From positions 186,001 through 250,000 of the forward strand of contig CAZHIQ010000001.1 of assembly GCA_964532595.1 (NCBI GenBank): DNA of 64,000 bases. Direction: 5' to 3'. Below, one piece after another: positions 50,236 through 59,119 of this stretch. Position 1 is the first letter of the stretch, and each line of letters opens with the position of its first letter. This DNA comes from Chryseosolibacter sp964532595. GTDB lineage: Bacteria; Bacteroidota; Bacteroidia; Cytophagales; Cyclobacteriaceae. The position numbers and the translations under genes are program-made. The notes beneath the pieces are model-generated. The model made no database searches. It was given only the letters and a program-made list of their open reading frames with translations, and was not told the DNA's origin.

Positions 50236-53235
50236 TTAGAGTGTTGCAGTGTCAGAGCCCTCCAATGCTTCCCACAATATCTCCACCGGGTGCATTGATT
50301 TTTTTCCTGTTCCGTCTTTGATCTGGTGGCGGCAACTTGTACCAGGCGCGGCGATGATTACATCGTCAGCGAGGTTGCGAACGGTGGGGAACAGCACAAG
50401 CTCTCCGATTTGCATCGACAATTCATAATGCTCGCGTTCGTATCCAAATGAGCCTGCCATTCCACAGCAACCCGACGGGATAAGATGCACCTCGTGCTGC
50501 CCCAGCTGAGTAAGAATCTTCTTCGTATGGGTAAGCGTCGAGAGTGCCTTCTGCTGACAATGTCCATGTAACTTGACAAGCCGCTTCACCGGACGGAAGA
50601 TCGAAGGATCGATGTTCCCCGCGTCGAGTTCCTTGGAAAGGAATTCTTCGACCATGAGGGTGTGCTGGCCGATCCGTTTTGCTGCCTCCTTCTCCTCGCC
50701 ACGAAGCAGGTCCGGATACTCGTCGCGGAAAGTCAGAATTGCCGAAGGCTCCACTCCAATGAGAGGAGTATCATGGCTTATCTTGTCTTTGAACAAGGCC
50801 ACGTTCTTCCGCGCAAGTTCGCGCGCATCTTTGAGGAGTCCCTTGGAAAGAAGACTGCGGCCCGACTCGAAGTGATCGAGTACAATAATCTTGTAACCCA
50901 GACGATCGAGCAACTTCACCGTGGTAATGCCGATCCCTGCTTCGTTGTAGTTTAATAACTCGTCAACAAAAAGATAAACCGTCTTTTTCGGCGTGACTAC
51001 CGTAGGGGTGAAATGCTTGTGGAACCACTTGCGCCAGCTGACGCGACTAATAGATGGCATTGAACGTCTGGGGGCAAAGCCAACCACCTTCTTAGCCAGG
51101 TTGCCCAGCCATTCCACTGAAAAGATGAAGTTGTACGCCCACGGAAAGGTGTAAGCCAGCTTCATGGCAAGGGTAAAATTACCAATGAGTCTGCTGCGAA
51201 GAGGAATGCCGTGCTCACGATAATACTGGTATTGCCACTCTTGTTTGAGCTTGGCCATATCGACATTCGAAGGGCACTCCGCCTTGCAGCCCTTACAGCT
51301 CAGGCACAGGTCGAGAACTTCGCCAATCTCCTCATGGGCGAACGGATTGGCTTTGTCAGACCGCGTAATCATTTCGCGAAGGATGTTCGCTCTTGCGCGC
51401 GTCGTATCTTTCTCCCGCAGCGTCGCCATGTAACTCGGGCACATCGTTCCTCCACTCAGGTGCGTCTTGCGACAGTCACCCGAACCATTGCACTGCTCAG
51501 TAGCCCTCAGGTATCCCAGGTTTTCAGAGAAATCGAGAATGGTCTCCAGCTCTTTGGTTTCCTGATCCGGATCAAATCGCAGATTGGTGTCCATGGGCGG
51601 TGTATCGACGATCTTTCCCGGGTTGAAGACACCACGGGGATCCCACACGCGCTTGAGTTCGCGAAGGAGCTGATAATTGTGTTCTCCGATCATTAACGGA
51701 ATAAATTCACCGCGCAGTCGGCCGTCCCCGTGCTCACCGGACAATGAGCCGCGATATTTTTTCACCAGCGCCGCAGTTTCCTCAGCAATGCGACGAAAAA
51801 GCGCTATTCCTTCGGAAGTCTTCAGGTTGATAATAGGGCGAAGATGTAGTTCACCCGATCCAGCGTGCGCGTAGTGCACGCTATACAGCCCATGCTGCTT
51901 CAGTATGTCGTTGAACTCGGCAATGTATGCCGGAAGATCTTCGACATCCACCGCGGTATCTTCGATGACGGGCACAGGTTTGGCATCCCCGGGAACGTTG
52001 GATAAAAGCCCCAATCCCGCCTTTCGCAGCGACCATACTTTCTTGATATCACTTCCTCCCACAATCGGGAAGGAATACCCGAGTCGTTCGCGTTTTAACT
52101 CCTCAATCAAGGCATGGGCACTGGCTTCGGCTTCTTCCTCCGTTGCACGGGTAAGCTCCGCGACCAGAATAGCCTGGGGATTTCCTTCAATAAAGAATCG
52201 GTTTTCGATTTGTCCGATGTTGCGCTTGGTCGCCTCGAAAATGTAGTGATCCATAAGCTCTACCGCCGACGGCTGATGTCTCAAGGCCACCAGATTGGCG
52301 CGAAGCGATTCGTCAATGGAATTACAATGGATACACACCAACCGCTTATGCGGCGGCTCCGCCGGCACGAGCGATAGCTTGGCCTTCGTTACAAAGGCCA
52401 GCGTTCCCTCCGAACCCGCCACGAGACTACAGAAATTGAACAAATCACCTGTCGCATTAAAAGGCTGCATACGGGCGAGCAGGTCGATCGCATAGCCGGT
52501 ATTCCGTCGTGCAATCGAATGCTTGGGGAACTCTTGTTCTATCGAGCGGATGTTCTCCGGTTTTGACAGCGTCTCCTGAATATGACGATAGAGCTTTGTC
52601 TCCAGTGAATCATCGGGCGCATTGGCACGGGCTTCAAACTCTTCCGCACTCATGGCGCCGAAGTGGACTTTAGAGCCGTCAGACAAATAGGCTTCTACTT
52701 CCAGCAAATGCTCGCGCGTACTTCCGTAAACCACCGAATTGGATCCGCATGAATTGTTTCCAATCATACCGCCAATCATAGCCCGATTCGCGGTTGATGT
52801 TTCCGGAGCGAAGTATAAACCATGGGTTCGCAGGAAATGATTGAGGTCGTCGCGTACCAGGCCCGGCTGTACAACAACCCAACGCTCCTCTGCATTGAAG
52901 TCGACGATCTTGTTGAAGTATCGAGACACATCGACGACAATACCGGCGCCAACCACCTGCCCTGCCAGGGATGTCCCGGCGGTTCGGGGAATCAGCGAAG
53001 TCCCGTTTTCGGTTGCAAACCGGATCAGTCGGGCAATGTCTTCTTCGGTCTTGGGGAAGGCCACCGCTACCGGGATTTCCCGGTAAGCCGAAGCGTCAGT
53101 GGCGTAAAGTCTGCGGGTTGTAAGATCAGTGAAAAGTTCTCCTTCGAGGGAGTCTCTAAGCACGCGAAAGTCCATGTCGCCAAAATTAGGCATTTGACCA
53201 TCATCTGCGACTTTACCGACGCTAATTTTCCGCAT
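50236..53235 (-). CDS. FAD-linked oxidase with fused Fe-S domain (GlcD-GlcF type)
   Basis: A 999-residue fusion. Residues about 30-560 are a GlcD/D-lactate dehydrogenase FAD enzyme ('IPRTAGTSLAGQVVGAGIVVD', 'GGMIGNNSCGSNSVVYGSTREH', 'GSGELHLRP', 'SGEHGDGRLRGEF'). From about 590 there is a GlcF-like part with 'CNGSGDCR....GTMCPSYM' and 'CLSCKGCKAECPSNVDMAKLK' for two [4Fe-4S] clusters, then two cysteine-rich CCG domains ('HGHCQQKAL', 'PSGCCGMAGSFGYEREH'). It likely oxidises D-lactate, glycolate or D-2-hydroxyglutarate and feeds electrons to the quinone pool. The start lies only 17 bp after a terminator. Confidence 0.9.
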   Translation of the reverse strand: MRKISVGKVADDGQMPNFGDMDFRVLRDSLEGELFTDLTTRRLYATDASAYREIPVAVAFPKTEEDIARLIRFATENGTSLIPRTAGTSLAGQVVGAGIVVDVSRYFNKIVDFNAEERWVVVQPGLVRDDLNHFLRTHGLYFAPETSTANRAMIGGMIGNNSCGSNSVVYGSTREHLLEVEAYLSDGSKVHFGAMSAEEFEARANAPDDSLETKLYRHIQETLSKPENIRSIEQEFPKHSIARRNTGYAIDLLARMQPFNATGDLFNFCSLVAGSEGTLAFVTKAKLSLVPAEPPHKRLVCIHCNSIDESLRANLVALRHQPSAVELMDHYIFEATKRNIGQIENRFFIEGNPQAILVAELTRATEEEAEASAHALIEELKRERLGYSFPIVGGSDIKKVWSLRKAGLGLLSNVPGDAKPVPVIEDTAVDVEDLPAYIAEFNDILKQHGLYSVHYAHAGSGELHLRPIINLKTSEGIALFRRIAEETAALVKKYRGSLSGEHGDGRLRGEFIPLMIGEHNYQLLRELKRVWDPRGVFNPGKIVDTPPMDTNLRFDPDQETKELETILDFSENLGYLRATEQCNGSGDCRKTHLSGGTMCPSYMATLREKDTTRARANILREMITRSDKANPFAHEEIGEVLDLCLSCKGCKAECPSNVDMAKLKQEWQYQYYREHGIPLRSRLIGNFTLAMKLAYTFPWAYNFIFSVEWLGNLAKKVVGFAPRRSMPSISRVSWRKWFHKHFTPTVVTPKKTVYLFVDELLNYNEAGIGITTVKLLDRLGYKIIVLDHFESGRSLLSKGLLKDARELARKNVALFKDKISHDTPLIGVEPSAILTFRDEYPDLLRGEEKEAAKRIGQHTLMVEEFLSKELDAGNIDPSIFRPVKRLVKLHGHCQQKALSTLTHTKKILTQLGQHEVHLIPSGCCGMAGSFGYEREHYELSMQIGELVLFPTVRNLADDVIIAAPGTSCRHQIKDGTGKKSMHPVEILWEALEGSDTATL

Positions 53236-53246
53236 CTAAAAAGAAA

Positions 53247-53280
53247 CGAAAAAAGGTGCCGCTCTTTCAAGCGACACCTT
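53247..53280 (-). terminator. Intrinsic terminator between the small secreted gene and GlcD-GlcF
   Basis: An 11-bp stem with one mismatch, AAGGTGCCGCT (53253-53263) with AGCGACACCTT (53270-53280), loop CTTTCA, followed on the minus strand by a run of T interrupted only by a C and G further on. It serves the gene ending at 53342. Confidence 0.8.
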
Positions 53281-53341
53281 CCTATGTTCAGCCTACTATT
53301 GTTGCCCGAACGTACTCCTGGTTTCCTTTATGATTTACCGA

Positions 53342-53788
53342 TTAAGGTCGATCAGTCTGTGTGCCGGTACCGGATTCGTCACCCGACTGTCCCGGTTGGG
53401 AAAGGGTTCCTGAAGAGCTCTCATCGTCATTGTAGTTGGACGATGACTGACCACTCTTCTTATGACCTCGTTTATCTTTCTTGTCGATCTCGTTTCCCTG
53501 TGCGTCGAATTTCACTTTTTTGGTCTCGTTGCCTTGACGCATCTCTACGATATACAGCTGACCATGATCGCTATCTTGCTTGGTATAAGCACCGTCAACT
53601 GTCCATCCAGAGTAGTCCTGGCTTTCAAGCTTGGAACTCACCTCTTCAGGAAGCTGGCTCACGGAAATCCGTTGCTGGTCCTGATCCATCTGGGTTGACT
53701 GACTTTGACGTGACGATGCCTGATCCTGAGCGCTTACAAGAGTAGCTCCTCCGAACATCAAGCAAACTGCTAACATTAACTTTTTCAT
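53342..53788 (-). CDS. Small secreted Ser/Gln/Asp-rich protein
   Basis: A 148-residue protein with a signal peptide (MKKLMLAVCLMFGGATLVSAQ). The mature N-terminus is Gln/Ser-rich, followed by a small PepSY/BLF-like block (about 40-95) with 'LPEEVSSKLESQDYSGWTVDGAYTKQ' and 'YIVEMRQGNETKKVKFDAQGNEI', and then a disordered Ser/Asp/Lys-rich tail. It is transcribed alone, with a terminator behind it. The function is unknown; envelope or stress roles are common guesses for such proteins. Confidence 0.65.
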   Translation of the reverse strand: MKKLMLAVCLMFGGATLVSAQDQASSRQSQSTQMDQDQQRISVSQLPEEVSSKLESQDYSGWTVDGAYTKQDSDHGQLYIVEMRQGNETKKVKFDAQGNEIDKKDKRGHKKSGQSSSNYNDDESSSGTLSQPGQSGDESGTGTQTDRP

Positions 53789-54114
53789 AACTTCATTTCT
53801 TTAGTTGAACATATTTGTTTGTCTGACTCCCATGTTGCCAAACTAATACCATGGAAAGCGGCGCTAAAATCAAGGGTCTGGGTAACAGTGATTTGCAGCG
53901 GGCAAGAAATATGAACCAGCTATGGGTCGTGTTGCATTATTCCACAACCGTGGGACATCGGTTTCCCAAAAGGCAGGGTACAGCCGTTTCATATCCTCCA
54001 GCTATAGGTATCCTAATGCCGGTTGTGCGCAAATTTGACGTTCATACACGCGATATGGGAATACCTTGCCGGCCGTAATTCGTATCTTCAGACTTCTTCC
54101 TTAACGATACGATT
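53789..54114. other. Divergent intergenic region
   Basis: A 326-bp gap between the small secreted gene (-) and the PhoX-like gene (+). Near the minus-strand gene there is a TTAGTTTG-like -7 candidate, and before the PhoX-like gene TATCTTC and TACCTTGC motifs occur, but none has a well-placed -33 partner. A 75-codon frame at 53851 looks spurious. Confidence 0.5.
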
Positions 54115-55512
54115 ATGGCTTCCAGACGACAATTCCTCAAGACCAGCGGGGTGGCTACTCTAGGCTTCATAGGGTTGCAGCATTGGCTCAACAACAACGC
54201 GCTGGCCGGCACTTCCGGCCGACCTTCCGTCGGATATGGCGAACTCATTGCCGACCCGGAAGGAATTCTCAATCTTCCCAGGGGCTTTTCCTACCGGATC
54301 ATAAGCAAGCAGGGCGAGCGCATGGATGACGGTCTGCTCGTTCCGGGCCTTCCTGATGGAATGGCTGCGTTTCCAGGGCGAAACGGCCGGGTTATCGTCG
54401 TCCGAAACCACGAACTGGGCCCCGACCGATTCAACCACGGTCCTTTCGGTGAGAAGAACCAACTTCTGAGCAAGGTGGCGCCCGATCGGTTCTACGACTA
54501 CGGTAAGAAGGCGATGCCCGGACTCGGGGGAACTACCACGTTCGTGTATGATCCTCGTTCCGGGAAAATTGAAAAACAATACCTCAGCCTGGCAGGCACC
54601 GCGCGAAATTGCGCTGGCGGACCAACACCCTGGGGCTCCTGGCTGACTTGTGAAGAAGCTACGTTTAGAGTTGGCGCTTTCGACGGAACAGCGGAGAAAG
54701 ACCACGGCTATGTGTTTGAGGTCCCGGCTTCCGAAACGATTGGGCTGGCAGCACCGCTCCCGATCAAGGGAATGGGCCGATTCAATCACGAAGCAGTAGC
54801 TGTTGACCCCCATTCAGGCGTTGTCTACCTCACTGAAGACCGGGGTGACGGACTTATCTACCGTTATGTCCCAAATACACCCGGCAAACTCCTGAACGGA
54901 GGGAAGTTGCAAGCCCTTGCTATTCGCGACCAGAAAAGTCGTGATACCCGAAACTGGAAAACCTTGGAGAGTCCGAAGTTTCCGCTGCGTGAACCCGTTG
55001 CGGTAGAATGGATTGATCTTACCGATGTTGAGTCGGCCGACGATGATCTTCGGATACGAGGATTCAGCGCAGGCGCCGCGTGCTTCGCGCGGGGCGAAGG
55101 AATGTGGTACGGCAACGGCGAAATCTACTTTGCGTGTACCAATGGAGGAAGCAATATGACCGGACAGGTTTTCCGTTACGTCCCCAGCGCCCACGAGGGC
55201 AAAAACGAAGAAAAGAAGAACCCCGGCAAACTCGAGCTATTCGCCGAGTCGGAAGACAAAGACATACTGAAATACTGTGACAACCTGACGGTGGCGCCGT
55301 GGGGCGACGTAATCCTTTGCGAAGACGACAAGAAACCATTCGTGGTCGGGATAACACCTGACGGCAACTACTATAAGCTGGCGGAAAACGTTGGCTTTGA
55401 TTGCGAGTTCGCCGGTGGGGTGTTCTCTCCTTCCGGAGATACCTTCTTCGTGAACCTGCAAGGCGCAGGACTGACGCTAGCCGTCACAGGGCCGTGGCAC
55501 GCAAGCCGTTAA
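54115..55512 (+). CDS. Tat-exported PhoX-like protein (DUF839)
   Basis: A 465-residue protein with a Tat signal (SRRQFLKTSGVATLG, cleavage after ALA-G). It is a six-bladed propeller of the DUF839/PhoX family: 'VVRNHELGPDRFNHGPF', 'CAGGPTPWGSWLTCEEA', 'GRFNHEAVAVDPHSGVVYLTEDRGDGLIYRYVP', 'ACTNGGSNMTGQVFRYVPS' and 'DNLTVAPWGDVILCEDD'. PhoX enzymes are calcium/iron alkaline phosphatases; many DUF839 relatives are not tested, so phosphatase activity is likely but not certain. There is no phosphate-regulon gene nearby. Confidence 0.85.
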   Translation: MASRRQFLKTSGVATLGFIGLQHWLNNNALAGTSGRPSVGYGELIADPEGILNLPRGFSYRIISKQGERMDDGLLVPGLPDGMAAFPGRNGRVIVVRNHELGPDRFNHGPFGEKNQLLSKVAPDRFYDYGKKAMPGLGGTTTFVYDPRSGKIEKQYLSLAGTARNCAGGPTPWGSWLTCEEATFRVGAFDGTAEKDHGYVFEVPASETIGLAAPLPIKGMGRFNHEAVAVDPHSGVVYLTEDRGDGLIYRYVPNTPGKLLNGGKLQALAIRDQKSRDTRNWKTLESPKFPLREPVAVEWIDLTDVESADDDLRIRGFSAGAACFARGEGMWYGNGEIYFACTNGGSNMTGQVFRYVPSAHEGKNEEKKNPGKLELFAESEDKDILKYCDNLTVAPWGDVILCEDDKKPFVVGITPDGNYYKLAENVGFDCEFAGGVFSPSGDTFFVNLQGAGLTLAVTGPWHASR

Positions 55513-55563
55513 AGCGAATGAGTTACGACAGTCTTCCGGCATTGTTTTTTCCTGTGGACGTGT

Positions 55564-55791
55564 ATGAGCCAGGCATTTATCAGAGAGGGCGACGCCGAGT
55601 GGCTGGAGGATGTAACTCCCACGCTTCCCGCATTAATTCGCTTTCTTACGCGTGAAAACAACGGTATAGCCGTATATGAAAAGCGACGCTTACGCGAGGG
55701 CGACAGGGAGCTTTATGAAATGAGTAACGGTCTTGTTTACGCCAAGAGCGCGTCAGGGAAATGGGAAGTCGTTTCTTCTTCTAACGGATAG
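55564..55791 (+). CDS. Small conserved hypothetical protein
   Basis: A 75-residue protein with no signal peptide or membrane segment. It reads as a real small protein, with 'REGDAEWLEDVTPTLPALIRFLTRENNGIAVYEKRRL' leading to 'ELYEMSNGLVYAKSASGKWEVV', and I recall similar small proteins from Cytophagales. It ends 10 bases inside the convergent TIGR02757 gene, so the 3' ends overlap. The function is unknown. Confidence 0.6.
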   Translation: MSQAFIREGDAEWLEDVTPTLPALIRFLTRENNGIAVYEKRRLREGDRELYEMSNGLVYAKSASGKWEVVSSSNG

Positions 55792-56569
55792 GATATTCGT
55801 CCTGCATAACCCCCATCCCGAACAACGCAAAGTCGTACTTGACCGGGTCGGCGGAATCAAGTTTGCGAAGATTGGCCGTGAGCTCCAGTGCCGTTTGCCA
55901 GTCGGTCTGCTTCCTCCTGATTAACCCGAGCTTACGGGCAACACGATCGACATGAACATCGCAGGGGCACACCAGCTGAGCCATCGAGATGGTTCTCCAG
56001 ATACCAAAATCGACGCCGCGATCATCCCGACGCACCATCCATCGCAGATACATATTGAGTCTCTTGCAACTCGACTTTCGTTCGGGGGTAGCAATGTGTT
56101 TTCGCGTGCGGGCCGGGTGGTTTTCGATGCTGAAGAAAATGTTATAAAAACGGATGAGTCCCTGCTCAAGTGTTGATTCGCTTGCAGGCACACGAAACAC
56201 CTCCTCGAGCGACGAGTGCTGCCTGTAAAGGTGCCCCAATGCTTCGACGAAGTAAAGGGCGTCGATCCCGTTGAATGTCCGGTGTTTGAAGTGCTCTAAC
56301 GCACGCAAGTCGCCCTCACCGTGATTCATAACAAAATCATAGGGAGCATTGTCCATGATTTCCATTAGCTCCCTACACTTTCGAATGATAGTCGTGCGTT
56401 GTCCCCACGCCAGCACCGAAGCAAACAATCCGGAAATTTCTATATCCTGTTTCTTCGAAAAAGCGCGGGGTATACTGATGGGGTCATCTTCGATGAAAGA
56501 CGGGCGGTTAAACCGATCGACTTGTTCATCAAGAAATGCCTTGAGCGCAGCCCGATTCCTGAATTTCAC
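55781..56569 (-). CDS. TIGR02757 family protein
   Basis: A 262-residue protein of the TIGR02757 (DUF2400) family, of unknown function and widespread in Bacteroidota. The signature features are 'DPISIPRAFSKKQDIEISGLFASVLAWGQRTTIIRK', 'FKHRTFNGIDALYFVEAL', 'SCKRLNMYLRWMVRRDDRGVDFGIW' and 'CPCDVHVDRVARKLGLI'. It is predicted all-helical and cytoplasmic, and the arrangement is reminiscent of DNA-glycosylase-like HhH proteins, but no activity is known. The start is 16 bp after a terminator. Confidence 0.9.
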   Translation of the reverse strand: MKFRNRAALKAFLDEQVDRFNRPSFIEDDPISIPRAFSKKQDIEISGLFASVLAWGQRTTIIRKCRELMEIMDNAPYDFVMNHGEGDLRALEHFKHRTFNGIDALYFVEALGHLYRQHSSLEEVFRVPASESTLEQGLIRFYNIFFSIENHPARTRKHIATPERKSSCKRLNMYLRWMVRRDDRGVDFGIWRTISMAQLVCPCDVHVDRVARKLGLIRRKQTDWQTALELTANLRKLDSADPVKYDFALFGMGVMQDEYPIR

Positions 56570-56584
56570 AAGGCAATATTAGCA

Positions 56585-56609
56585 AAAAAGGCCCTTAAGG
56601 GGCCTTTTT
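56585..56609 (-). terminator. Intrinsic terminator of the YceI gene
   Basis: A perfect 10-bp inverted repeat, AAAAAGGCCC (56585-56594) and GGGCCTTTTT (56600-56609), loop TTAAG, with T-runs on both strands, so it may act both ways. It abuts the stop of the YceI gene and precedes the TIGR02757 start by 16 bp. Confidence 0.9.
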
Positions 56610-56610
56610 G

Positions 56611-57195
56611 TCAAGCTTTGTTCTTCCTGTCAATTTCGATCTTTCCGATGATTTCAACTTCATCCGATACAACCAGTTCCCCTCCGGGCGTCGTCCGGCT
56701 CCACGTTAGTCCGAAGTCATGGCGATTGATTGTACCATTCACGCGGAAGCCAGCCTTCTCACCATTTGACGTTGCAATCTTGCCCCGATAGGTAACATCG
56801 AACTCTACCGTCTTGGTCACGCCGTGCATCGTCAGGTCGCCCTTTAGTTTATACTTCGCTCCCTGCTTGTGCAACTTACCTTTGAAGGTCAGTTCCGGGT
56901 GTTCCTCCGCGTTGAAAAAGTCTTTGGCCTTCAGGTGATTGTCGCGGCGTTCATTGCCTGTGTTAATAGAAGCCACCTTTGCGACAAATGAGATCTCGGC
57001 TCCGTTAAAATCGTCAGATTCGGAGATCACCGTCGCATCGAAGTCACGAAAGTCGCCCTCCACCTCGGAGATGCCCATATGCGTAACGCTAAAACCAACG
57101 CGTGAGTGAGACTTGTCGAGGGTCCAATTGTTCTGCGCTACCACCGTGCCGAACGAGAGTAACAGGAGCGCAACCGGAGTGCTGAATTGTTTCAT
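56611..57195 (-). CDS. YceI-family secreted lipocalin-like protein
   Basis: A 194-residue YceI-family protein with a signal peptide (MKQFSTPVALLLLSFGTVVAQ). 'WTLDKSHSRVGFSVTHMGISEVEGDFRDFDATV', 'DNHLKAKDFFNAEEHPELTFKG', 'DLTMHGVTKTVEFDV' and 'INRHDFGLTW' are the family motifs. YceI proteins bind polyisoprenoids in a barrel in the periplasm; the ligand here is inferred. It has its own terminator and a 96-bp upstream gap. Confidence 0.93.
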   Translation of the reverse strand: MKQFSTPVALLLLSFGTVVAQNNWTLDKSHSRVGFSVTHMGISEVEGDFRDFDATVISESDDFNGAEISFVAKVASINTGNERRDNHLKAKDFFNAEEHPELTFKGKLHKQGAKYKLKGDLTMHGVTKTVEFDVTYRGKIATSNGEKAGFRVNGTINRHDFGLTWSRTTPGGELVVSDEVEIIGKIEIDRKNKA

Positions 57196-57291
57196 ATTGG
57201 TTTGAGTTTGAGTTAGTTTGACGCGAGAATAGCCGGTAATATGCTCGTGAATTATTTCAAATTCAAGCAGAATTTACGCGAATATCATCGT

Positions 57292-58005
57292 CTAGGCGTT
57301 GAGGTAGAATTCCCGGGTCAATTCGCGATAAGCGGGTGTCTGCTGGCCCCCGGCGTCATAAAGCAGGATTTCCGTTTCGGGATGAACGGTACCGGCGGCC
57401 GATAGCTCCATGAGTATGCGTTCAACAGGTCGTGCCGGTCGTGTACGGAAACGCGTTCGCCTGACACATTTCAGCCCGGCGTCAAAGGCGGTAGTTTCAA
57501 ACCTCGAAGCTTCGACAGGAGGCAGGATAAGCGCTAGTCTTCCTCCTGGTGCCAGCAAACGCTTACTATGCTCAACGAGCGCGTTGAAGGTTAGATCGCT
57601 CAGGTGGCGAGCCCGGGTTCTTGCCGGGTCGGGAGACAGCAGGCTGTCAGCAAAAAAGGGTGGATTCGAGATAACAAGATCATAGCATCGTCTGCCTTCA
57701 AATTCCTGCAATGCTTTATGATGGACGACGACTCGATCCCGCCAGGGCGAACGACCGACATTTTCAGCAGCCTGCTGCGCGTCGGGTTCAGCGATGTCTA
57801 TTGCGTCTATGTTTGTTGATGCGGCCGATCGCTGCGCAATTATTAGAGCGATGACGCCGCAGCCCGTTCCGACATCGAGGATACGCGTACTTGTAGAATC
57901 CAGGTGAACCCATGTTGCCAGAAGCACCGCATCGGTTCCTACCTTGTGAGCGCAACGGTCGTCGGCAACACTGAATTGCTTGAATTGGAACGGTTTTGAG
58001 GCCAT
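57292..58005 (-). CDS. trmN6: tRNA1(Val) (adenine37-N6)-methyltransferase-like protein
   Basis: A 237-residue class I methyltransferase of the TrmN6/YfiC type. Start at the ATG 58003-58005 (MASKPFQFKQF); the TTG three codons upstream is less likely. 'MASKPFQFKQFSVADDRCAHKVGTDAVLLATWV', 'ILDVGTGCGVIALIIAQR' (SAM motif) and 'VISNPPFFADSL' (NPPF motif) are diagnostic. It methylates A37 of tRNA1(Val) in E. coli; here by similarity. It is divergent from the Gfo/Idh gene. Confidence 0.88.
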   Translation of the reverse strand: MASKPFQFKQFSVADDRCAHKVGTDAVLLATWVHLDSTSTRILDVGTGCGVIALIIAQRSAASTNIDAIDIAEPDAQQAAENVGRSPWRDRVVVHHKALQEFEGRRCYDLVISNPPFFADSLLSPDPARTRARHLSDLTFNALVEHSKRLLAPGGRLALILPPVEASRFETTAFDAGLKCVRRTRFRTRPARPVERILMELSAAGTVHPETEILLYDAGGQQTPAYRELTREFYLNA

Positions 58006-58028
58006 CTCTCGCAAAAATACTAACTTTC
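57995..58028 (+). promoter_or_regulatory. Candidate promoter of the Gfo/Idh/MocA gene
   Basis: TTTG at 57995-57998, a 22-bp spacer and TAACTTTC at 58021-58028 match the Bacteroidota pattern with one mismatch; it lies 56 bp before the ATG at 58084 and overlaps the start of the divergent trmN6 gene. Confidence 0.35.
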
Positions 58029-58083
58029 GGCCCGCATCGCCGGACGTTGCGATGCCTATCAGTCAATTCTTGAATTTCAAACG

Positions 58084-59076
58084 ATGTCGGAGAAAATACG
58101 TTGGGGTATTCTGGGATGTGGTAAGATCGCAAACAAGTTTGCCAGCGATTTACGCCTCGTAGCCGATGCAGAACTTACCGCCATCGCTTCCCGCAGCGGA
58201 GAAAAAGTAAAAGTATTCGCCGACACCTACCGTCCCGGAAAGGTGTTTGACAACTACGAAGCGCTGGTGAGCTGTCCGGATGTCGACGCCATTTACGTGG
58301 CCACTCCTCATGGTCTTCACTACGAACATGTAATGCTATGCCTCGAACATGGCAAAGCCGTATTGTGTGAGAAAGCATTTGCGTTGAACCTCGCCCAGGC
58401 ACGTGAAATGATCGAGCTCGCGAGAAGAAAAGGGGTCTTCCTTATGGAGGCTTTCTGGACGCGATTTCTGCCGCACTACAAGAAGGTAACGGAAATGATC
58501 GAGGCCGGCAAGCTCGGCCAGATCCGGATGATTCAGGCCGACTTCGGGTTCCGTGCCCCGGAGCCGAAGCCGCAGCGTCTCTACGATCCACAACTCGGCG
58601 GCGGGTCGTTACTCGACATTGGCATTTATCCGGTGTTCATTGCCCAGAGTATTCTGGGAAAACCAACGCAGGTTCACGCGATGATTACACCGTATGAAAC
58701 CGGAGTCGACGAACAATGTGTCATTACCATGAAGTTTGCCGATGGAGCGCTTGCCGTCTTATCTTCCACCTTCGCAGTAGATACCCCGGTTGAAGCAATG
58801 ATCGCCGGTACTGAAGGTCGCATAGTAATAAGAAACCGCTTCCACAACGCGCAGGCTACGGCCGAACTGATTGTCGGACGTCAGGGGCCTCTTCCGATAA
58901 CATTCGAACAAGAAGACGGTTTCGGTTATCAGTACGAGGCACGCCATGTCAACGAATGCCTGAAGGCAGGACTTACGGAAAGTCCTATCATGACGCATGG
59001 AGAAACACTCATGCTCATGGAAACTCTTGACCGCATCCGCAGGAGTTGCGACTTGCGCTACGACTGCGATGTCTGA
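58084..59076 (+). CDS. Gfo/Idh/MocA-family oxidoreductase
   Basis: A 330-residue NAD(P)-dependent sugar/polyol dehydrogenase-like protein: the Rossmann motif 'GILGCGKIANKF' near 8-19, 'VDAIYVATPHGLHYEH', the EK motif 'GKAVLCEKAFALN' near 90-103 and 'LLDIGIYPVFIAQSIL' near 180. Close relatives are trans-1,2-dihydrobenzene-1,2-diol dehydrogenase-like or glucose-fructose oxidoreductase-like enzymes; the substrate is unknown. It lies 43 bp before a cupin gene on the same strand. Confidence 0.9.
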   Translation: MSEKIRWGILGCGKIANKFASDLRLVADAELTAIASRSGEKVKVFADTYRPGKVFDNYEALVSCPDVDAIYVATPHGLHYEHVMLCLEHGKAVLCEKAFALNLAQAREMIELARRKGVFLMEAFWTRFLPHYKKVTEMIEAGKLGQIRMIQADFGFRAPEPKPQRLYDPQLGGGSLLDIGIYPVFIAQSILGKPTQVHAMITPYETGVDEQCVITMKFADGALAVLSSTFAVDTPVEAMIAGTEGRIVIRNRFHNAQATAELIVGRQGPLPITFEQEDGFGYQYEARHVNECLKAGLTESPIMTHGETLMLMETLDRIRRSCDLRYDCDV

Positions 59077-59119
59077 GAAGCATTAACATTCAAACCAAAC
59101 ATATATCAACACATTCACT

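Noticed and set aside
53851..54078. 75-codon frame in the divergent gap before the PhoX-like gene
   Set aside because: No recognisable domain, signal or ribosome site; composition is like random frame; the gap is better explained as regulatory DNA.
55401..55655. 84-codon frame across the end of the PhoX-like gene
   Set aside because: It overlaps both the PhoX-like end and the small gene at 55564 in a different frame and reads as Arg-rich nonsense.
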